The position numbers were made by a program, and so were the translations under genes. A stretch of DNA of 64,000 bases from CAZWSX01 sp964636985 (lineage in GTDB: Bacteria > Planctomycetota > Planctomycetia > Pirellulales > Pirellulaceae): positions 1 to 64,000 of the forward strand of contig CAZWSX010000023.1 of assembly GCA_964636985.1 (NCBI GenBank), read 5' to 3'. Below the pieces are notes generated by a model. That model saw nothing but the letters and a program-made list of their open reading frames with translations, searched no databases and was not told the origin of the DNA. Positions 43,552 through 52,413 of the stretch are shown piece after piece (positions within the stretch are counted from its first letter, which is position 1; each line of letters starts with the position of its first letter).

Positions 43552-45426
43552 ATGTGTGGAATCGTCGGATACATCGGGTCGCGTGACGCCACGGCAATCT
43601 TATTGGAAGGATTGCGCCGTCTTGAATATCGCGGCTACGACAGCGCGGGCATCGCCACGCGCGACGCACGTGGCAACGTGACCACCGTGAAGGAAGTGGG
43701 GCGCATCGATGCCCTCGCCAAAAAGGTCGAGACTGTCGGCGCTCATGGCTCGCTCGGCATCGGCCACACGCGCTGGGCAACCCACGGCGGCACCACCGTC
43801 GCCAATGCTCACCCGCATTTGGGCGGCGATGGCGGGATCGTCGTCGTGCACAACGGCGTGATCGAAAACTACCGCGAGCTCAAGGATCAACTTGAAGTCG
43901 AGGGGTATCGCTTCGTTTCGCAAACCGATACGGAAGTGGCCGCTCACTTGCTCGATAGCGTGCTTCGCGCCAATCCAGATTTGGCTGCGGCCAAGACCGA
44001 AGCCGAACTTCGTACAGTCATCAGCGACTCGTTGATGGAAATGACCAGCCGCCTCCGCGGCACCTACGGACTGGCGATCCTGCTGAAAGAACTTCCGGAC
44101 ACCATCGTCGTTGCCCGCCAAGGAAGTCCGCTAGTGATCGGCGTTGGCCACGGCGAAAACCTCGTGGCCAGCGACGCCTCGGCATTGGCCGGTCACGCCG
44201 AACAGATCGTTTATCTCAACGACCGCGAATTCGCTTTCGTGACGTCGACCGCCATCGAAGTCATTCACCGCGAAACAGGGCGAGTCGAACCAAACATCCA
44301 CAAGCTGGCCTTGGTCGCGGACGATGTCGGATTGCAGGGCTTCCCGCACTACATGCTCAAGGAAATCTACGAGCAACCCGAATCGATTCGCAATGCAATG
44401 CGCGGGAGGATCAACGCGGACGACGCCACAGCTGTTTTCGGCGGCTTGAACCTGACCGCGCAGGACCTGCGACACGTCGAGCGGATCGTCCTGACCGCGT
44501 GCGGCACCAGTTGGCACGCGGCACTGGTTGGCGAGTACTTGTTCGAGGAAATCGCTCGAATTCCTGTCGAAGTCGAGTATGCCAGCGAGCTGCGCTATCG
44601 CAATCCGCCCGTCGAGAATGGGACACTCCTGTTCGCGATCACCCAAAGCGGCGAAACGGCCGACACGTTGGCCGCGATGCGGGAAATGAGGCGCAAGGGG
44701 ATCCCAACCCTCGCCATTTGCAACGTGGTGGGAAGCACCATCGCCCGTGAGGCCATGGGGGGCGTCTATTTGCATGCCGGACCTGAAATCGGCGTTGCTT
44801 CGACCAAGGCCTTTACCTCTCAAGTCACGGTGCTTGGGCTGCTGGCCCTTTATTTTGGCCGCATGCGCAACATCAGCTACGAAGCCGGCACGCGGTTGCT
44901 CGCGCACTTCCAAACGCTTCCAACGCTCGTCGAACAAACGCTGCAGTGCGACAAGGCGGTCAAGCGAATCGCCCAGAAGTTCGCGCACATGAACAACTTC
45001 CTGTACCTGGGCCGCCAGTACAGTTTTCCCACGGCACTCGAAGGCGCTCTCAAGCTCAAAGAAATCAGTTACATCCACGCCGAAGGATATCCGGCGGCCG
45101 AGATGAAGCACGGGCCGATCGCCCTAGTCGACGCCCATACCCCGAGCGTATTCATCATGCCGCAGGGGCCGATTTACGACAAAGTGATGTCGAACCTCGA
45201 GGAAATCAAAGCCCGCGGAGGCCCCGTCATCGCCATCGCCGGCGAAGGAGACACGAGGATCGCCCACCTCACGGACGACGTGATTTATGTGCCGCACGCG
45301 GAAGAGTTCTTGCAGCCGATTGTGACCAGCATTCCGCTACAGTTGCTCGCGTATCACATCGCCGTGATTCGCGGCTGCGACGTCGACAAGCCGCGCAACT
45401 TGGCCAAGAGCGTGACGGTCGAGTAG
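43552..45426 (+). CDS. glmS: Glutamine-fructose-6-phosphate aminotransferase (isomerising)
   Basis: GlmS makes glucosamine-6-phosphate from fructose-6-phosphate and glutamine, the entry to UDP-GlcNAc and cell-wall synthesis. The class II glutaminase domain starts MCGIVGYIG with the nucleophile Cys2, followed by RGYDSAGIA and GHTRWATHG. Two SIS domains follow (TACGTSWHAALVGEY, ITQSGETADTLAAM), and the C-terminus KPRNLAKSVTVE is canonical. The length (624) is slightly over the usual 605-615. No glmS ribozyme is evident upstream, as expected outside Firmicutes. A hairpin at 45457-45482 separates it from the next, convergent gene. Confidence 0.97.
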   Translation: MCGIVGYIGSRDATAILLEGLRRLEYRGYDSAGIATRDARGNVTTVKEVGRIDALAKKVETVGAHGSLGIGHTRWATHGGTTVANAHPHLGGDGGIVVVHNGVIENYRELKDQLEVEGYRFVSQTDTEVAAHLLDSVLRANPDLAAAKTEAELRTVISDSLMEMTSRLRGTYGLAILLKELPDTIVVARQGSPLVIGVGHGENLVASDASALAGHAEQIVYLNDREFAFVTSTAIEVIHRETGRVEPNIHKLALVADDVGLQGFPHYMLKEIYEQPESIRNAMRGRINADDATAVFGGLNLTAQDLRHVERIVLTACGTSWHAALVGEYLFEEIARIPVEVEYASELRYRNPPVENGTLLFAITQSGETADTLAAMREMRRKGIPTLAICNVVGSTIAREAMGGVYLHAGPEIGVASTKAFTSQVTVLGLLALYFGRMRNISYEAGTRLLAHFQTLPTLVEQTLQCDKAVKRIAQKFAHMNNFLYLGRQYSFPTALEGALKLKEISYIHAEGYPAAEMKHGPIALVDAHTPSVFIMPQGPIYDKVMSNLEEIKARGGPVIAIAGEGDTRIAHLTDDVIYVPHAEEFLQPIVTSIPLQLLAYHIAVIRGCDVDKPRNLAKSVTVE

Positions 45427-45456
45427 AGCGACCGTTCGCCGAGACCATTTTTCGCT

Positions 45457-45482
45457 GACGCCGCGAACAACTTCGTGGCGTC
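45457..45482. terminator. Hairpin between convergent glmS and the next gene
   Basis: An 11-bp stem with one G-U pair (GACGCCGCGAA with TTCGTGGCGTC) around a CAAC loop, followed by TTTGCGTTT. It probably ends glmS transcripts and possibly those of the opposing gene. Confidence 0.55.
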
Positions 45483-45504
45483 TTTGCGTTTCTAGGGCCC
45501 GGGA

Positions 45505-46638
45505 CTACTTGGGCTCAACCTTCAGTTTCACTTTGAACTCGCCGGGGAATTGATAGCCCTCGTGCGAGTACTCGTTCATCATCGCCACGCCCAGGTACAG
45601 CGTTCCTGATGCTTTGGCGACGAACGTCGATTTCGAGCCCACCTTGAAGATGTCGCCTTTGTCGCCGATGCGTGCGCACAACGCGCCAGCCGCAATCTGA
45701 TTGGCGATGTACCAACCGTAGTTCTGGGCCCCGTCGGGACCGGCCATCGCATTGCTGCCCCAAGGCGAAAGAATCACGTGGCCTTCGGCCGAGATCTGAA
45801 TCCGGTCGCCTGCTTCGACGCGGAGGCCCGTCGTCTTCATTTGACGCTGAACCAGGTTTTGTCCCGGCACGCCCAACGACTTGCGGACCAGTTCCTTCAC
45901 GTCGAACGATCGCTCGGCGCGGCGTACGTCGCCTAGATTGACGGTGAGCGCTCCGAACTTGGTCTTCAGTCCGAATTGCGGCGGCGAGATCTTGCCCACG
46001 ACGGTGAAATCGACGGTCTGCAAAGTATCGCCGCGAATCCAGACCTCTTCTTTGTTTCCACCTTCCTCATCCGACCCTTGATCCTCAGCTTGCGTTTCGA
46101 TCTCCTTGAGGATCTCCGAAACATGCCGCTTGACCTCGGCGTTTTCGCTATCGAGCAGCGGATCGAGTTCCATCGAAACTTTCGACCCCATGGCGACCAG
46201 ATCCTTGTGGGCCTGCTCGCGCGTTTTATAGTCGTCGGAAGCTAAATCCTTGCACTTGGCGGCGATCGATTCGCTGAGACCTTTGTTGCTGTCCAGGCCG
46301 GGCGTGAGGCTCACAATCTTCGAAATGGGGACCGTCAGCACGCCGAACTCGGTGGTGACTTGCACTTCTTCGATGTCGAGATCACCCGCAATCACCGAGC
46401 CGTCATGCATCATCAACTTGATCGCGCGGGGATTGGTGGGCGCCTTGACGACACGCCGCGCACGAGGGGCCGGAGTTTCGTCTGGTTTCGCTTCACCTTC
46501 CTTCTTTTCGGCCTCCGTCGCTGCCGCCTTAGGAGCGGCCGGGGCGACTGGCTCACCCGATCGCGCAGCCAGACCGAAACTCAATCCCACACACACTGCG
46601 ATGACCGCGAGAAGTCGGTTCAGAAAAGTCATCTTCAT
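45505..46638 (-). CDS. Secreted protein with C-terminal LecA-like domain
   Basis: A 377-residue exported protein (signal peptide in LNRLLAVIAVCVGLSFGLAA). After a Glu/Lys/Pro-rich linker come small beta modules (LMMHDGSVIAGDL, then EFGVLTVPISKI) that recur later (FGLKTKFGALTVNL). Between them is a helical HEAT-like part (DDYKTREQAHKDLVAMG). The last about 110 residues (GDRIQISAEGHVILSPWG and GPDGAQNYGWY onward, with GALCARIGDKG and SGTLYLGV) resemble the PA-IL/LecA galactose-lectin fold. Carbohydrate binding is possible but the calcium ligands are not certain. The ATG at 46638 has GAGG 8 bases upstream; the frame is open another 71 codons upstream. Confidence 0.72.
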   Translation of the reverse strand: MKMTFLNRLLAVIAVCVGLSFGLAARSGEPVAPAAPKAAATEAEKKEGEAKPDETPAPRARRVVKAPTNPRAIKLMMHDGSVIAGDLDIEEVQVTTEFGVLTVPISKIVSLTPGLDSNKGLSESIAAKCKDLASDDYKTREQAHKDLVAMGSKVSMELDPLLDSENAEVKRHVSEILKEIETQAEDQGSDEEGGNKEEVWIRGDTLQTVDFTVVGKISPPQFGLKTKFGALTVNLGDVRRAERSFDVKELVRKSLGVPGQNLVQRQMKTTGLRVEAGDRIQISAEGHVILSPWGSNAMAGPDGAQNYGWYIANQIAAGALCARIGDKGDIFKVGSKSTFVAKASGTLYLGVAMMNEYSHEGYQFPGEFKVKLKVEPK

Positions 46639-47020
46639 CGATCGTGCCTCATGTATTCCGTTTGCCGCCGTCCTGAGGTGCTCCGCTCGAAAGCAACAGT
46701 GCTTCTGGGAGAGATTGCCAGGACACCTTTTGCCGATCGGCGTAAAGCCGCTTGACTCGTGCCATTTTAGTCGCTGCCGAAGCGACCAGGGTTCCACGAA
46801 AGTTCCATTTACGAAGAGTTTACCAGCCACGGCTGCGCGATGGCGCGGCAACCTCTAAGGGGTGGGCAATGTGATCGTCTCGATCCGGTATTACCGAAGT
46901 ATCCGAGGAAATCACGAAGCTCGGGGGTATTGAAGCAGATGCGACAGGTACGCCGAAACGACTTACGATGCCGGATTTTCCGGTAAACAACGGTACGATC
47001 TCATCTCCGTGGGGGTTCTC

Positions 47021-48256
47021 ATGCCCAAAATCAACCTTCTCACGATTTCCGGATGCACATGGCTAACCTGCGCGTGGTTTTGCAGCGAAGCCACCGCCAT
47101 TGGGCCAGACGACCTGGAACCCATCATCCCGGTGAACGTTCAAGAAATCTTCGCCGAATCGGCAACCGACGACGCGATCCCCCAGGCAGCGCGCGCCAAG
47201 TTGGAATTGCCGGAGATTTCGACCTCGACCACCGCCGTCGAAACCATTGTCGAACGCGACGACCAGGGACACCCGAAAATCGAAAAGTCGGTCGAGCGAA
47301 CATCCTCGGGCGATTTCGTCGAACACGGCCCCTGGCGCCAACTCTTGCCGGACGGAACCATTGTGACCTCCGGACGGTACGAACACGGGCAACGTGCTGG
47401 TCACTGGATTCACAAGGTAGGCGCCGATCAGCTACCGCAATCGACGGCCTTGATTTCCGAAGGTTTTGTCGGTCCGTTCCATAGCGAAGTCGAATACCGA
47501 GGGGACAAACCCAACGGCACGTGGCGCATGAGCGACTCGCAATGCGCGATCGTGCTCGAAGTCGAACTGGTGGACGGCGTACGTCACGGCCGGACGACCT
47601 ATTACTATCCTCGTGGCGGCAAGCGAAGCGAAGCCAACTATATCCGCGGCCGGTTGCACGGCACGCTGGCCAAGCTCTCGCCCGACGCCAAGATAGCACA
47701 AGAGAAGACCGTTCTCTGGGGACGCCAACCTCAAACCAAGCAAATCCGCAATGAAGCGGGGCATGTGGTCGCCGAACAATCGTGGCTCGCGGGCGAAACC
47801 ATCATCGCCGAAGGGGACGACCCGCTGGCAGGCAAACTGGCGACGTTCGCGCAGCACGATAATCCCGTGAAGCATGGAGAGTGGATCGGATACGATCCCG
47901 ACGGCCACATCATCTGGCGATGCCAGTACGTGCTGGACGAACTCGACGGCCCCGCAACGTGGTACTACGCCAACGGCCAAAAGCGGACCCAAGGCGCCTA
48001 CGCGGCAGGCAAGCCGGTTGGCAACTGGACCTGGTGGCACGCGTCGGGCATGCGATCCATCGAAGGGCAGTTCGAAGAAGGATCGGCCAACGGCGAGTGG
48101 CTGGCCTGGAACGCCTCGGGCAAGATCCTCGGTCGCAAGCACCTTAAAGCTTCGGGCGAGATCCTGACGCGCAAGCCCAACGACCGGATCGAAACGCCCA
48201 CCCGCGATGCGCGGCTCGACTTACCGGCGTCGGGCGACACGAAGCGGCTGAAGTAG
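47021..48256 (+). CDS. Exported MORN-like/YwqK-type repeat protein
   Basis: A 411-residue protein with an N-terminal hydrophobic export signal. It is built from about ten short beta-hairpin repeats of the MORN/YwqK type, each with a pattern like YEHGQRAGHW, VDGVRHGRTTYYYPRG, YANGQKRTQGAYAAGKPVGNW and FEEGSANGEW. Such repeats form elongated beta sheets that bind proteins or lipids. The YwqK antitoxin label attached to these repeats in databases should not be read as function. The ATG at 47021 follows GGGGG by 5 bases; a GTG at 47009 is less likely. A 12-bp hairpin at 48268-48298 follows. Confidence 0.8.
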   Translation: MPKINLLTISGCTWLTCAWFCSEATAIGPDDLEPIIPVNVQEIFAESATDDAIPQAARAKLELPEISTSTTAVETIVERDDQGHPKIEKSVERTSSGDFVEHGPWRQLLPDGTIVTSGRYEHGQRAGHWIHKVGADQLPQSTALISEGFVGPFHSEVEYRGDKPNGTWRMSDSQCAIVLEVELVDGVRHGRTTYYYPRGGKRSEANYIRGRLHGTLAKLSPDAKIAQEKTVLWGRQPQTKQIRNEAGHVVAEQSWLAGETIIAEGDDPLAGKLATFAQHDNPVKHGEWIGYDPDGHIIWRCQYVLDELDGPATWYYANGQKRTQGAYAAGKPVGNWTWWHASGMRSIEGQFEEGSANGEWLAWNASGKILGRKHLKASGEILTRKPNDRIETPTRDARLDLPASGDTKRLK

Positions 48257-48267
48257 ACTCCCCAAGC

Positions 48268-48298
48268 ATCGCGGCGCGGGTTTGATCCGCGCCGCGAT
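48268..48298. terminator. GC-rich hairpin between convergent genes
   Basis: A perfect 12-bp inverted repeat (48268-48279 with 48287-48298) around a 7-base loop, lying between two convergent stop codons. There is no T run on either side, so termination is inferred from position. Confidence 0.45.
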
Positions 48299-48307
48299 CG
48301 ATTGAGC

Positions 48308-49243
48308 TTACTTCTTCTCAGGCAGAATCCTGAGGCCCGGCACGCCGAGATCCAGCCGGAACACGCCGCCTTTGCCCCCTTGTTCCGCGGCCAGCGCGCC
48401 CGTCACGAAGAGTTGGTTTCTGTCTGGTCCACCGAACGCAACATTGCTGGTAGTCATATTGCCGCCCGGATAGCGAGCGATCAATTTGCCGCTCGGGCTG
48501 AGCACCTGCACCTGCCGCATTCCGTAGTGGGCGACATACAGATTTCCTGCTGCGTCAAGGCACATCCCGTCGGGCTGGTTATCGATCTGCTCGCCTTCTT
48601 TGACAGGCAGTTCGGCAAAGACCTTGCGCTCGCCGATTTTGCCAGGACCCATAACGTCGTACACGAGCACGCGGTTCTTTTTGCTTTCGCCGAGGTAGAG
48701 CTTCTTTCCGTCGGGTGTCAGTACAATTCCATTGGGAAATGCCAGTCCACCATCGAGCTTCGTCGTCTTGCCTGCCTTGTCCACGTAGTGGATGGTACCG
48801 ATTGGTTTTTCGTCGCTGCTTTCGCCTGGGTCGCTGAAATAGAACCCGCCGTTGGGCGTGTCGAGCGACAAGTCGTTGGGCCCGCGAAGCGGCTTGCCAT
48901 CGCACTCCTTCGAAGCAGGGTCGAGCAACTTACCATCGGCCGACAGCTTGACCACGGCATGCAGACTGGCGCTGCACACCAGGTGCGTCCCATCCGCCAA
49001 GATCTTGTGGCCATTGGGAGTACCTATTTTGGCCCACTCTTCGTTCTTTCCATCGACGGTGAACTTGGTGATCGTATCGCCCCAAGAGACGTAGCCTTCG
49101 CCGTTGTGGCCGAAGACGACTCCTTCGCAATAGCTGGGAACCTCGAACAGTTTGACCGCCTTGACTTTCGATGCGTCGGGAACTTGAGCAAGCGCCGGCG
49201 CCGCAAAAAGCGAAAAGACCAACAAGGCCACGAGTTTTCTCAC
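48308..49243 (-). CDS. Secreted SMP-30/gluconolactonase-like beta-propeller protein
   Basis: A 311-residue exported protein (LVALLVFSLFAAPALAQ) with a six-bladed SMP-30/gluconolaconase-type propeller. The conserved metal-site segments are visible: YCEGVVFGHNGEGYVSWGD, RGPNDLSLDTPNGGFYFSDPG, FPNGIVLTPDGKKLYLGES and QPDGMCLDAAGNLYVAHYG. It probably hydrolyses a lactone or sugar ester in the periplasm. The start is a GTG at 49243 with GGAGA 6 bases upstream; the frame stays open for another 90 codons upstream without a plausible signal. It lies 58 bases after zwf on the same strand. That placement, next to glucose-6-phosphate dehydrogenase, is suggestive, but that enzyme is cytoplasmic and this one exported. 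Confidence 0.83.
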   Translation of the reverse strand: MRKLVALLVFSLFAAPALAQVPDASKVKAVKLFEVPSYCEGVVFGHNGEGYVSWGDTITKFTVDGKNEEWAKIGTPNGHKILADGTHLVCSASLHAVVKLSADGKLLDPASKECDGKPLRGPNDLSLDTPNGGFYFSDPGESSDEKPIGTIHYVDKAGKTTKLDGGLAFPNGIVLTPDGKKLYLGESKKNRVLVYDVMGPGKIGERKVFAELPVKEGEQIDNQPDGMCLDAAGNLYVAHYGMRQVQVLSPSGKLIARYPGGNMTTSNVAFGGPDRNQLFVTGALAAEQGGKGGVFRLDLGVPGLRILPEKK

Positions 49244-49301
49244 AGGTCGTCTCCGATCAAAGGTTGGAAAGGAAGCTTGCTTCAAATTGTCCAGGTTCGC
49301 G

Positions 49302-50753
49302 TTACGAGAGGACGGGGCAAACGTCGAACCAATCGCGGTTTTGTTCCGCCATCCAAGCGGTTGACGATTCGGGTCCCCAACCGCCAGGTGCGTAGGTTTC
49401 AAGTTCCGATGCAGCCGGGCCGGTCCAGGCCGCCAGCACCGGATCGATAATGCCCCACGATAGCTCCACTTCGTCGTGACGCGCGAACAAGCTCGCATCG
49501 CCGTTAAGCGCATCGAGCAGCAGCCGCTGGTAGGCCTCGGGCAAATTCCCCTTGTAGTTCTGCCGGAAGCTGAAATCGAGATCGGTTAGCTGCAAACGCA
49601 TTCCGGCATCGGGAACCTTTGTCTGGAATTGAAGCTGAATTCCTTCGGCGGGTTGAATTTGAAGGATCAGCTTGTTGCGATCGAGGTGCTTTCGCTTTCC
49701 ATCGGCGAACATCATGTGGGGCGGTTCGCGGAACTGGATCACGATCTGCGTCGTGCGGCAGCTCATCGCTTTGCCTGAGCGCAAATAAAACGGCACGTTG
49801 TTCCACCGCCAGTTGTCGATGTACATTTTGACCACGGCGAAGGTCGCCGTTTGGCTGTCGGGCGGAACGCCGGGAGCCTGAAGGTAGCCATCGTATTGAG
49901 CGCGAATCGTATTGCGAGCGAAGTCAGCACCCTGCATCGGGCGAACCGCGCGCAAGACCTTCACCTTTTCGTCACGCACCAGATCCGCCTCGTAACGGAC
50001 GGGTGCTTCCATCGCCACAATCATCATCAGTTGCAGCAGGTGGTTCTGGAACATATCGCGCATCACGCCTGCTTTGTCGTAGTAGTCGCCGCGGCGACCG
50101 ACGTCGACATCCTCCGCCACCGTGATCTGCACGTGGTCGATGTAGTTGCGATTCCAGATCGGCTCGAAGATAGTGTTGGCGAATCGCAACACCAGCATGT
50201 TCTGGACTGTCTCTTTTCCCAGGTAGTGGTCGATGCGGTAGACCTGCTTTTCCTGAAAATGTTCGTGAACGAGAACGTTAAGGCTCTTGGCAGTGGCCAG
50301 ATCGGTTCCGAACGGCTTTTCGATGACGATTCGCCGCGTGCCCGTGGCTTCGTTGGCCATGCCGGCCTTTCCCAAATGGGTGCAGGCCACGGGATAAAGG
50401 CTCGGCATCGTCGAGAGATAGTAAATGCGATTGGCCGACGGGCCTTCAAGTTCGGTCAGGAACTTGTTGAGTTTCGGAAAGTCATCGGCGTTCTCGATAT
50501 CTCCGCTGTGATAGTAGATGTTTCCAGCAAATTGCTTCCAGCTCTCGTCGTCGAAATCTCCCTCGCTGAACTTGCGGGTGGTCCCCGCGAGTTCCTCGCG
50601 CCACTGTTCGTTGGTGTAGCCGCGACGTGAAAATCCGACGATTCGCGTATCCTTCGGCAACCGCCCGCGACGATGAAGCTGGTACAGCGCCGGCACCAGC
50701 TTGCGGCTGGTCAGGTCACCAGAAGCCCCAAAAATCACAAACGTACTGGCCAT
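49302..50753 (-). CDS. zwf: Glucose-6-phosphate 1-dehydrogenase
   Basis: Zwf oxidises glucose-6-phosphate to 6-phosphogluconolactone with NADP+, the first step of the oxidative pentose phosphate pathway. The Rossmann motif FGASGDLTSRKL is at the N-terminus and the active-site peptide RIDHYLGKE is intact, followed by FANTIFEPIWNRNYIDHVQI. Length (483) is normal. The ATG at 50753 follows AAGGG by 5 bases; a GTG two codons earlier is an alternative. It is followed on the same strand by the SMP-30 gene, and preceded by a REP-like palindrome. Confidence 0.96.
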   Translation of the reverse strand: MASTFVIFGASGDLTSRKLVPALYQLHRRGRLPKDTRIVGFSRRGYTNEQWREELAGTTRKFSEGDFDDESWKQFAGNIYYHSGDIENADDFPKLNKFLTELEGPSANRIYYLSTMPSLYPVACTHLGKAGMANEATGTRRIVIEKPFGTDLATAKSLNVLVHEHFQEKQVYRIDHYLGKETVQNMLVLRFANTIFEPIWNRNYIDHVQITVAEDVDVGRRGDYYDKAGVMRDMFQNHLLQLMMIVAMEAPVRYEADLVRDEKVKVLRAVRPMQGADFARNTIRAQYDGYLQAPGVPPDSQTATFAVVKMYIDNWRWNNVPFYLRSGKAMSCRTTQIVIQFREPPHMMFADGKRKHLDRNKLILQIQPAEGIQLQFQTKVPDAGMRLQLTDLDFSFRQNYKGNLPEAYQRLLLDALNGDASLFARHDEVELSWGIIDPVLAAWTGPAASELETYAPGGWGPESSTAWMAEQNRDWFDVCPVLS

Positions 50754-50881
50754 AGCCACCCTTTCGCGTGAATCGTTCCGAGCATCGAATCGGAAAAGAT
50801 TCTACGCGAATTCGCGCCAGGCGCGAGCGGGGGAGTAAGAAGAGAGGACGAGGGCCGCAACGGAGCGGCCCAGTCCACTGA

Positions 50882-50905
50882 GCCGGACAGGATTGTCCGG
50901 CCTAC
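50882..50905 (-). repeat. REP-like palindrome with GTAG foot
   Basis: On the minus strand GTAG is followed by an 8-bp perfect stem GCCGGACA / TGTCCGGC around an ATCC loop. It has the same design as the units at 9743 and 9779 but a different stem sequence. Confidence 0.6.
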
Positions 50906-50925
50906 AAAGAAAGAATCTCGCGGCC

Positions 50926-51705
50926 TTAGGCGGCGCGGGCGACTTCGGCTTCCGATACTTCGGCGTCGTCTTCGACAGCGACGGCTTGGCCGGTGATGCC
51001 GCAAATGAATTCTTCGAAAATGCGGATGTCGAGGGCCGATGCCGTTTCGGCTTCGGGATGGAACTGCGTTCCGAAGGCAAACCAATCGGAGCGAGTCGAT
51101 TCAATCGCTTCGATGACACCGTCCGGGCAGCGAGCCGTCACGCGGAATCCGCGAGCGACTTCGTCGAGAGCCATGTGGTGCTGGCTGTTGACGCGAATCT
51201 CACCATCGCCATAGACGCGCTCCATGAGCGAGTCCTTCTCGACCGTCAGCGCGTGGCGATGAGCGATGTCGAGTTGGTCCTTGTGCGGGACTGCTTCAGG
51301 GCAATCTTCCGGCAGGTGCAGGAACAGGTTGCCACCTTGGGCGACGTTCAGCAATTGCATGCCAGCACCTACCGCCATCAGCGGGATGCGGCGATCGGCC
51401 AGCAAGCGGACGAGCAGGCGGTCGAACGTTTCGCGGCGGGGGTCCATCGGACGAATCGAAGGATGGAGCAAGAACCCGTCGCGGCGAGGATCGAGATCGG
51501 CACCACCGATCATCAGGAATCCGTCCAAGCGATCGAGAACGCGGTGCAAATCCTCCTCGGAATCGAGTGCTGGAATAACGACTGGAATTCCGCCCGCGGC
51601 GACGATGCAGTCGTGGTATCTGGCGGCGACGAAAGTGTACGCGGGGGCGTCCTTCTTAGACGTCCGGTAGTCGCTGTTAATACCAATAAGTGGTTTGACA
51701 ATCAT
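50926..51705 (-). CDS. PuuD/peptidase C26-like class I glutamine-amidotransferase fold lacking the nucleophile Cys
   Basis: A 259-residue protein with the fold of gamma-glutamyl-GABA hydrolase. Family segments are clear: PLIGINSDYR, FLMIGGADLDP, RRETFDRLLVRLL, VNSQHHMALDE and FGTQFHPEA (H216, E218). The nucleophile elbow, normally GICRGMQ, reads AVGAGMQ, so Gly113 (codon GGT) replaces the catalytic Cys and Ala the next Arg. It is unlikely to be a hydrolase as built. It might bind a glutamyl or other ligand as a regulator, or use different chemistry. The ATG at 51705 has GGGAGAG 4 bases upstream. It ends in an acidic Ala/Glu/Val-rich tail. It is probably monocistronic. Confidence 0.82.
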   Translation of the reverse strand: MIVKPLIGINSDYRTSKKDAPAYTFVAARYHDCIVAAGGIPVVIPALDSEEDLHRVLDRLDGFLMIGGADLDPRRDGFLLHPSIRPMDPRRETFDRLLVRLLADRRIPLMAVGAGMQLLNVAQGGNLFLHLPEDCPEAVPHKDQLDIAHRHALTVEKDSLMERVYGDGEIRVNSQHHMALDEVARGFRVTARCPDGVIEAIESTRSDWFAFGTQFHPEAETASALDIRIFEEFICGITGQAVAVEDDAEVSEAEVARAA

Positions 51706-52413
51706 CGAACTCTCCCTTTTCGTGATCCAAATAAAACAAGGCACGCAAGGAGACCGGCCAGCCATTCCGCGCCGAATCCTATCGACGCGTATCGCAAGTG
51801 AGTTCAGTCACGTCCGTGATCGTCGCATTCTTCACCGCGTCTTGCGGAGCGCCCTCTTGGCGATGCGTGAAAAACGTCGGCAGCATCCCAGCAAGCGACG
51901 TTTCTCAAAAGCTCACTAACCATTCAAGCTAGCTCGTAGTGCGCGCAGAACGCTGTCCTTTGGCAGACGGATGACAGGTGTCATTCGCCATGTGGGTGGA
52001 TGACTGTCTCTCGGTAGCGGACTATGATTGCGAATCAGATCAGCGAGAGACCGACGGGAAACCACACTTGCTGCAAGGCAGAATTCGTTGTTGCCGGCGC
52101 TTCGTACGCCTTGTTACGAACTTCTTGAAATACTTAACCGGAATCCTTCCTGAATTTGCTCCCTATCGTTGAGTGAAGGTTTGCAAGTCGGCGGGGAGTT
52201 TATCACGTTCCCGCAAGAGAAGAAGTTGCATAGCTACATCTTGCGCAAGACCACCTAGCTAGCACAAGAAAGTGGGCAAGCGGCACCGCCACTGCTAGCT
52301 ACCCCTGTATCAAACGTACACTAGAATAGCCGCAATAGTCGATGCGAAGGCACCCTGATGGGCCAAGGATTCGCATCAACCCGCAAGAGCAATCAAAGCC
52401 GGGGGCGGCAAAA
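51706..52413. other. Intergenic region
   Basis: About 700 bases without a supported gene. One frame at 51978-52172 is open but has no ribosome-binding site or family likeness. The region is richer in A and T in its middle than its neighbours. No repeat or RNA is obvious to me. Confidence 0.45.

Noticed and set aside
47021..48256. A toxin-antitoxin antitoxin of the YwqK type
   Set aside because: The match is only to the short MORN-like repeats. The protein is exported and there is no toxin gene beside it.
51978..52172. A 64-codon open frame in the gap after the PuuD-like gene
   Set aside because: No ribosome-binding site, no signal or domain, and isolated; not supported as a gene.
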